A stretch of 9,529 nucleotides of DNA, taken from contig JAEYTP010000149.1 in assembly GCA_023433945.1 (NCBI GenBank), positions 1-9,529 of the forward strand. Direction: 5' to 3'. Each line of letters begins with the position of its first letter. The stretch's first letter is position 1. The notes under the pieces are model-generated. The model saw nothing but the letters and a program-made list of their open reading frames with translations, was not told the origin of the DNA and ran no database searches. A program made the translations under genes and the position numbers. The DNA comes from Bacillota bacterium. GTDB lineage: Bacteria > Bacillota > Clostridia > Acetivibrionales > DSM-1351. This document shows, piece after piece, positions 5,459 through 9,529 of the stretch.

Positions 5459-5728
5459 ATGGATGAAAATTACGCTATTTTTCTATGTGTAGCCATAGTA
5501 ACAGTCGGAATTTTTTCGTACACGCTATGTCAAGAAGTGTTGAAGTATAAGCTTAAGAAGGAGCAGATAAAGGCTGACACTTTGGTAAGAACTGAAGAAG
5601 TTAGATGTAAAAATCAGCTTGAAATTGAGAAGTTGTTATCAAGTAATGTAGACAATGTAACGAAGGTATTAGATACTGATGAGTTGACCACACAAAATAG
5701 AAGGGCAAATAGTGAAAGACTCAGATGA
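5459..5728 (+). CDS. Small membrane-anchored protein with coiled-coil tail
   Basis: The 89-residue product starts at ATG 5459, 11 bases after GAGAGG (5442-5447). Residues 5-25 (YAIFLCVAIVTVGIFSYTLC) are one hydrophobic helix that would anchor it in the cytoplasmic membrane. Residues 28-62 are highly charged and helical (YKLKKEQIKADTLVRTEEV onward to EIEKLL) and fit a short cytoplasmic coiled coil; the remainder is polar and ends in basic residues. The basic stretch after the helix suggests an N-out, C-in orientation. No enzymatic motif is present, and I know no named family, although proteins of this build are common in clostridia. A good promoter stands upstream. The next gene follows after 68 bp and may share the transcript. 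Confidence 0.7.
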   Translation: MDENYAIFLCVAIVTVGIFSYTLCQEVLKYKLKKEQIKADTLVRTEEVRCKNQLEIEKLLSSNVDNVTKVLDTDELTTQNRRANSERLR

Positions 5729-5796
5729 GTTGTATTTCAATAAGTTCAAAATAAAAGTACGAACTAGAGATTAGTTATATGACATTGAGGTGTGAA

Positions 5797-6144
5797 ATGA
5801 AAAATGGTTTTTCTGAGGTTAAGATATTTCAAGTGAAACCTGATAAACTGGTTGAATTTGAAACCTTAATAACGACGATAGCTGATGAACAAAAGAAGCA
5901 AATAGGGTGTATTGATATTAAATATCTTAAACGTTTTTATACCATTGATGGTGTCAAAAATGGAGAACCTCCGCGAGAGCTTACCAAGATTGTTAAGTGT
6001 GTTAAGTATTATTCTTATTGGGAATTCGATAACAAGGAGAATTATGGCAAAGCGACAGAGTGGTTTTTTAAAAATCATCTCAAGGATATTCAAAAGTTGC
6101 TAATCATGCCTTTTGATATTAATTGCGGAAATTCTATATATTAA
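5797..6144 (+). CDS. Small protein, probably ABM-like dimeric alpha/beta-barrel
   Basis: I place the start at ATG 5797, preceded by GAGGTG at 5787-5792, giving 115 residues; an in-frame ATG at 5779 would add six residues but has no good ribosome binding site. The N-terminus (EVKIFQVKPDKLVEFETLI) is the typical first strand and helix of ferredoxin-like proteins related to antibiotic biosynthesis monooxygenases, which act as dimers on quinone-like or haem substrates or have unknown roles. The central segment with KYLKRFYTIDGVKNGEPPREL and KIVKCVKYYSYWEFDNKENY provides the remaining strands. The final FFKNHLKDIQKLLIMPFDI is helix plus strand. No catalytic residue can be named with confidence, so the fold is the claim and the activity is open. 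The fold call is moderate; similar small cytoplasmic proteins are often unannotated. Confidence 0.65.
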   Translation: MKNGFSEVKIFQVKPDKLVEFETLITTIADEQKKQIGCIDIKYLKRFYTIDGVKNGEPPRELTKIVKCVKYYSYWEFDNKENYGKATEWFFKNHLKDIQKLLIMPFDINCGNSIY

Positions 6145-6256
6145 AGACAATATAAAAGTTACTGATGAAGCACGTCCTTAGATACAAGTGTTAGAGGATA
6201 CTTTTAAATTGGGATAGTGAAAATTGGGGCAGCTAGTAGAAAGGTTCATATTTGTG

Positions 6257-7312
6257 ATGAAGGAAATAGAAAAGATTTATGATGAATTCTATACTAAAGA
6301 GCATTTTTCAGGGGCTGGATTAGTAAAAAAGGGTGATAATACAATATTTGCGAAAGGTTATGGATATGCTCATAGAGGGTTTAAAATTAAAAATACGATA
6401 GATACAATGTTCGATACAGCTTCTGTCACAAAGCTTTATACTGCCACAGCCATACTTCAATTAGTAGACAAAGGAATACTAAAACTAGGTGATTTTGTAA
6501 CTAATATAGTTGATTTATCAGGAACAAAAATTTCTAAGGATGTTACAATATTTCATTTGCTAACTCATACATCTGGAATTGCTGATGATGCAGATGAAGA
6601 AGCAGGCGAAAACTATGAGGATTTATTTATTAATAAGCCTAATTATTCAATAAGGAATTGTACTGACTTTATTCCCCAATTTGCATTTAAAGAGCCGAAC
6701 TTTAAACCAGGTATGGCAGTAAGATATAACAACTGTGCATATGTATTGTTGGGTCTAGTTATAGAAAAGTTAACCGGTAACAGTTATAAAGACTACATAA
6801 CAGAGAACCTATTTAAAAAATGTGGAATGAGTAGATCAAAGTTCTATGCAAAAGATGAAGCAGATGCTGACATGGCAGAAGGATATTATGCTGTAGAAGA
6901 TGAAAGTGGACAAATACAAGGCTGGAAGAAAAATATATATTCTTTTCCACCTATAGGTACAGCTGATGGAGGAGCATATTCAAGCGTTGGTGATATAGAT
7001 ATCTTTATTAGGGCGCTTAATGCTGGAAAGCTTTTATCTGATAAGATGAGCAAAGAAATAATGAAGCCACAATCAAAAATTGAACAGAAATATGAATGGG
7101 GTAAGATTATTAATGGATTTGGATTCCATTTTGTTTATGATAATGATGAAAATCTGATCAGGATATATAAAGATGGCATAAATGCTGGAGTAGCGGCTAT
7201 GGTTGCATACTATTCTGAAAAAGATATAACAAATGTTATATTAGGTAATCAGACATGTAATGTATGGGGTTTACATTATAAGGTAGAGCAAGTTGTTTTA
7301 AGCAGTTTGTAG
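6257..7312 (+). CDS. Serine hydrolase of beta-lactamase / DD-peptidase fold (class C-like)
   Basis: I choose ATG 6257, giving 351 residues that start right at the first conserved helix (MKEIEKIYDEFYTKEHFSGA). An upstream in-frame TTG (6224) would add 11 residues with no better ribosome binding site. The fold is that of penicillin-binding protein 4*/AmpC-like esterases. Ser56 and Lys59 lie in ASVTK (the SxxK motif), Tyr157-Asn158-Asn159 is the YxN motif, and HLLTHTSGI (100-108) is the usual conserved turn. The third motif, normally HxG or KTG, is represented by YKDGINAGVAA near residue 307 and is atypical. There is no signal peptide, so the enzyme is probably cytoplasmic, unlike secreted beta-lactamases. 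Likely activities are esterase, D-aminopeptidase or amide hydrolysis; antibiotic resistance should not be assumed. Length is normal and the frame intact. Confidence 0.88.
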   Translation: MKEIEKIYDEFYTKEHFSGAGLVKKGDNTIFAKGYGYAHRGFKIKNTIDTMFDTASVTKLYTATAILQLVDKGILKLGDFVTNIVDLSGTKISKDVTIFHLLTHTSGIADDADEEAGENYEDLFINKPNYSIRNCTDFIPQFAFKEPNFKPGMAVRYNNCAYVLLGLVIEKLTGNSYKDYITENLFKKCGMSRSKFYAKDEADADMAEGYYAVEDESGQIQGWKKNIYSFPPIGTADGGAYSSVGDIDIFIRALNAGKLLSDKMSKEIMKPQSKIEQKYEWGKIINGFGFHFVYDNDENLIRIYKDGINAGVAAMVAYYSEKDITNVILGNQTCNVWGLHYKVEQVVLSSL

Positions 7313-7313
7313 A

Positions 7314-7334
7314 AGTATACTCTAGTAGAATACT
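7314..7334 (+). other. Weak hairpin directly after the serine hydrolase gene
   Basis: AGTATACT (7314-7321) and AGAATACT (7327-7334) pair at 7 of 8 positions around a 5-base loop, starting one base after the TAG stop. No T-run follows, so it is a poor intrinsic terminator; it may simply stabilise the transcript end. Confidence 0.25.
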
Positions 7335-7398
7335 GAAAACTATGATGGAAAAAGAATGCGTATATGCTGTCAAATTATAGTGCGTATAATTATTATTA

Positions 7399-7419
7399 AT
7401 GGTAAAATATTGAATAAAT
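7399..7419 (+). promoter_or_regulatory. Repeated promoter-like element, extended -10 (partner at 3796-3816)
   Basis: It is identical over 21 bases to 3796-3816, with TGGTAAAAT at 7400-7408 as a candidate extended -10. A leader of roughly 90 bases would precede the gene at 7504. A separate TATAAT at 7385-7390 lies just upstream but its nearest -35-like CTGTCA (7367-7372) is only 12 bases away. Confidence 0.45.
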
Positions 7420-7488
7420 AAACTAATTTGGGACAAGTGCTTCTATCAATTGCGAGCATACATCTGCGAACTATTAGTATTTTTACTT

Positions 7489-7502
7489 AAGGAGATACAT
7501 AA
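7489..7502 (+). promoter_or_regulatory. Repeated RBS leader (identical at 4665-4678)
   Basis: The same AAGGAGATACATAA as before the methyltransferase gene. It fixes the start of the following gene at ATG 7504 rather than at an in-frame TTG at 7450 that has no ribosome binding site. Confidence 0.7.
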
Positions 7503-7503
7503 A

Positions 7504-8022
7504 ATGAATGAATTTACAAAAGCCTTAGTTTCGAAAGAAAGAAGTAACAAAATTCCCAAAGAATTTGATTATTTTGGTCAATTTGTGGGAGAATGGGACT
7601 TCGAATGGATAGATAATCATAATACAGATAAAGAAAGACATGTAGAAGGGGAATGGATATTTTCATGGACTTTAGAAGGAACAGCAATCCAAGATGTATT
7701 TATTTGTCCTTCAAGAGATGCAAAACTCAAAAATCCTCAAGCAGATTCGGAATATGGTACTACTATAAGGATATATAATCCTAAAAAGCAAGCTTGGGAT
7801 ATCTTTTATGGTTGTCATGGAGAGGCAACTATTTTAATGGCTACAAAAGAAGATGATACCATTGTATTAACTTGTTTAAGTACTGGTAAAGAAGAAATAA
7901 AAATGAAATGGGTGTTTTCTGATATTACAGAAACATCATTTCACTGGAGAAACGAAATGTCATCAGATTGTGGAAGCACTTGGAATGTTTGCGGTGAATT
8001 ATTTGCAACAAGAAGAACTTGA
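7504..8022 (+). CDS. Putative calycin-like (DUF1579-type) beta-barrel protein
   Basis: The 172-residue product starts at ATG 7504 nine bases after AAGGAG. It opens with a short helix, then FDYFGQFVGEWDFEWID (21-37), in which the FVGEWDFEW signature is typical of small beta-barrels of the DUF1579/lipocalin-like type. Strands rich in Trp and aromatic residues follow: VEGEWIFSWTLEGTAIQDVF, TTIRIYNPKKQAWDIFYG, TIVLTCLSTG, KMKWVFSDITETSFHWRNEM and a closing TWNVCGELFATR. The pattern of alternating strands and the barrel-closing last strand suggest a single ligand-binding domain without signal peptide, so it is cytoplasmic. No catalytic motif is known for this type and the ligand is unknown. It lies in its own unit behind a promoter-like repeat shared with the TIM-barrel gene. 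Confidence 0.75.
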   Translation: MNEFTKALVSKERSNKIPKEFDYFGQFVGEWDFEWIDNHNTDKERHVEGEWIFSWTLEGTAIQDVFICPSRDAKLKNPQADSEYGTTIRIYNPKKQAWDIFYGCHGEATILMATKEDDTIVLTCLSTGKEEIKMKWVFSDITETSFHWRNEMSSDCGSTWNVCGELFATRRT

Positions 8023-8048
8023 CAGGTATTCTAAGGAGAATAGTTTGT

Positions 8049-8099
8049 ATGAGTTTAAATTATATTAAAGCGAAAAAAGAAGATGTGCAATTATTTTAA
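8049..8099 (+). pseudogene. 16-codon ORF: GNAT N-terminal remnant or leader peptide
   Basis: AAGGAG at about 8033-8038 is followed 10 bases later by ATG 8049, which opens MSLNYIKAKKEDVQLF and stops at TAA 8097-8099. The peptide reads like the first strand of a GNAT acetyltransferase (typically Y-I-K-A-T-x-E-D-V-x-L-L), after which the gene breaks off. It ends 16 bases before the preferred start of the next gene, which itself lacks a strong ribosome binding site, so re-initiation after this peptide is possible. A deleted acetyltransferase is the likelier origin; a functional leader cannot be excluded. Confidence 0.45.
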
Positions 8100-8115
8100 A
8101 GAAAGTGGCGTAACC

Positions 8116-8982
8116 ATGATTCTTGGGACGGAGCGTAAAATGTATAAAGATTCTAGATGGTCAAAAGAAATTATTTCTATACAAAGCAAGGATGGTATGT
8201 GGGGATATTTTCATACATTGAGTGAACCTAATAAACATCCAATTACGACCGAACAAGCTTTACGAAGGCTACAAATTTTGGGGTATACAATTGAGGATAA
8301 TTGCATACAAAAAGCTGTTCAATATATGCATAATTGTCTAATTGGAGAAAAAGAAATACCAGATAGGCGTGAAAAAACCCATGATTGGGATATATTCACG
8401 CAACTAATGCTTTCCACATGGATTCGTAGGTTTACTAAAGATTACGATTCTGCCAATGCAGTAGCAAAAGTATGGGCGGATATAATTTCTTTTGCATTTA
8501 AATCTGGCATGTATTCTCATGAAGATTATTTATCTGCATATAAAGAGACGTTTTCAAAAAAGGCACAAGGAGGACGATTAGTTGACTTTGTTTCTTTTTA
8601 TCAAGTGTCTCTTGTTTCAGATTGTCTTAACAAAGAAATTGAATGTGCTGTTTTTGATTATATAATAAATCATGAAATTGGAATATATTATATCTATAAT
8701 GATCCTATTAGTAATTTACCTGATATATTTGAGTCCAAGAAATGTAGCCGTTACATAAGAGCTATAGAATTACTTTCAGATTATAAGAACAATTTAGATA
8801 AATTGACCTTTGTAACTGATTGGTTAAATGAACATAAAAATGCAGATAACAAATGGGACCTGGGAAGTAGTGTTAAGGACTTTATATCATTTCCATTATC
8901 CAATTCGTGGGATAAAAAATCCAGAATTGATGATTGCACTTTCCGAATAAAGCAGCTTATAAATAGAATTAATACACGGTGA
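8116..8982 (+). CDS. Uncharacterised 288-aa protein, possible alpha/alpha-toroid (prenyltransferase-like) fold
   Basis: I prefer ATG 8116 (MILGTERKMYKDSRW) over the in-frame ATG at 8083, which overlaps the 16-codon ORF; neither has a strong ribosome binding site, so the start is uncertain. The protein is soluble, mostly helical, and lacks signal peptide and membrane helices. Residues 23-30 (QSKDGMWG), followed by TTEQALRRLQILGY (44-57), resemble the QW-type repeat and helix of terpene cyclase/prenyltransferase toroids, and LNEHKNADNKWDLG near residue 245 looks like a second weak repeat. The EKTHDWDIFTQLMLSTWIRRF segment is rich in conserved-looking aromatic and charged residues. No catalytic DxDD or zinc motif is visible, so a cyclase or transferase activity is not claimed. 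I recognise it only as an unnamed clostridial-type protein. Confidence 0.75.
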   Translation: MILGTERKMYKDSRWSKEIISIQSKDGMWGYFHTLSEPNKHPITTEQALRRLQILGYTIEDNCIQKAVQYMHNCLIGEKEIPDRREKTHDWDIFTQLMLSTWIRRFTKDYDSANAVAKVWADIISFAFKSGMYSHEDYLSAYKETFSKKAQGGRLVDFVSFYQVSLVSDCLNKEIECAVFDYIINHEIGIYYIYNDPISNLPDIFESKKCSRYIRAIELLSDYKNNLDKLTFVTDWLNEHKNADNKWDLGSSVKDFISFPLSNSWDKKSRIDDCTFRIKQLINRINTR

Positions 8983-8984
8983 AT

Positions 8985-9014
8985 GTGAAAGGTTACCGGT
9001 TGTTTCTATATAAT
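8985..9014 (+). promoter_or_regulatory. Weak promoter candidate for the lipoprotein gene
   Basis: GTGAAA (8985-8990) and TATAAT (9009-9014) are 18 bases apart, with 4 of 6 and 6 of 6 consensus matches. Transcription would start near 9021, giving a leader of about 38 bases before ATG 9059. TATAAT-like strings are common in such AT-rich DNA, so this is tentative. Confidence 0.4.
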
Positions 9015-9058
9015 TCAAGAAAAGACAAATAACAAATAATTAAAAATGGAGAATAACA

Positions 9059-9529
9059 ATGAAAAAGGTTTTAGCGTTAGTGGCAATAGTCTATATATCA
9101 TTTAGTTTGACTAGCTGCTATTTATCAAAAGATAATATAGTCACAACTGATATTAGCACAAGTACAAATAATGTGAATCAAAGCAATAGTAGCATTGAAG
9201 GTGATAATAACAAGATACATATTAAATCTAATTCTATGACATTATCTGATAATACCTACAAAGATAGAGTTATCAGATTAAAGCTAGTAGAAGGTGATTA
9301 TTATGAGGATTGGAATCCAGGTCCTATTATGGGGACTATTTGGGAAGGTTTTTTTTCTATTGATGTTCTTGATGCAAACGGGAAGCTACTTTCTACAACC
9401 AAGTTGACGGGTATTCATCCAAATGAAAACATGATATTTACATCACCCTTTCAAATTCAATTTAACGATTACAATAATGATGGCGACGTTGATTTTACAC
9501 TTGGACAGTATTCGTCTAGCAATGGGTAC
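9059..9529 (+). CDS. Secreted lipoprotein with calcium-loop-like motif, N-terminal part (runs off window)
   Basis: ATG 9059 follows GGAGA (9048-9052) by 6 bases and the frame is open through the last base, giving 157 residues so far. A lipoprotein signal peptide is clear: MKK, a hydrophobic stretch VLALVAIVYISFS, then lipobox L17-T-S-C20, so the mature protein would carry a lipid on Cys20 and sit on the outer face of the membrane. Residues 21-58 are a Ser/Thr/Asn-rich linker. The folded part has beta-like segments (KDRVIRLKLVEGDYYEDW, FFSIDVLDANGKLL) and an EF-hand/FG-GAP-like loop D137-x-N-x-D-G-D-x-D145 followed by FTLGQYSS, suggesting calcium binding. No enzymatic motif is visible. The C-terminus lies beyond the window. 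Confidence 0.8.
   Translation, partial: MKKVLALVAIVYISFSLTSCYLSKDNIVTTDISTSTNNVNQSNSSIEGDNNKIHIKSNSMTLSDNTYKDRVIRLKLVEGDYYEDWNPGPIMGTIWEGFFSIDVLDANGKLLSTTKLTGIHPNENMIFTSPFQIQFNDYNNDGDVDFTLGQYSSSNGY

Noticed and set aside
5912..6103. A 63-codon + strand frame inside the ABM-like gene
   Set aside because: It is a shifted-frame shadow of a gene with a better start, ribosome binding site and recognisable fold.
6224..6256. TTG 6224 as start of the serine hydrolase
   Set aside because: No clear ribosome binding site at proper spacing, and the extra residues precede the family's usual N-terminal helix, so ATG 6257 is preferred, though not proven.

Overview
The window looks like chromosomal DNA of a low-GC, Gram-positive Firmicute, most likely a mesophilic clostridium. 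It is strongly AT-rich, has purine-rich AAGGAG-type ribosome binding sites, uses TTG starts, and its genes resemble clostridial families. Every gene I can support lies on the + strand. I see no tRNA, rRNA, CRISPR array, transposase or integrase. Family names come from recognising motifs by eye, with no database search.

Layout. 1-330 is the 3' end of an AlaX-type alanyl-tRNA editing protein. 331-675 is mostly non-coding and holds one possible 45-residue membrane peptide. 676-2361 carries two unrecognised proteins in tandem, the first with a cysteine-rich tail. A near-palindromic terminator-like element follows at 2370-2395. 2463-3637 holds a PhnB-like VOC protein, a GNAT acetyltransferase pseudogene broken by two frameshifts and a 3' deletion, and an intact GNAT. 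3638-3923 is a gap with a 36-bp tandem repeat and a probable promoter. 3924-5267 encodes a TIM-barrel (AP endonuclease 2-like) protein followed closely by a SAM methyltransferase. 5459-6144 holds a small membrane protein behind a good sigma-A-type promoter, then a small protein probably of the ABM dimeric alpha/beta barrel type. 6257-7312 is a serine beta-lactamase/DD-peptidase-fold hydrolase. 7504-8022 is a putative calycin-like beta-barrel protein. 8049-8099 is a 16-codon ORF that looks like a GNAT remnant or leader. 8116-8982 is an unrecognised protein with a faint alpha/alpha-toroid signature. 9059 to the window end is the N-terminal part of a secreted lipoprotein with a calcium-loop-like motif.

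The genes do not form an obvious pathway. They are small, mostly single-gene units, each with its own ribosome binding site, drawn from families linked to modification and detoxification: GNAT, VOC, methyltransferase, ABM and serine hydrolase. This resembles an accessory array assembled piecemeal. Two direct sequence signs support modular assembly. A 21-bp promoter-like repeat precedes both the TIM-barrel gene and the calycin-like gene, and a 14-nt leader containing the ribosome binding site is identical in front of the methyltransferase and calycin-like genes. Gene decay is also visible. I do not see a convincing complete new system. The best leads are the cysteine-rich protein, the TIM-barrel/methyltransferase pair and the repeated upstream modules.
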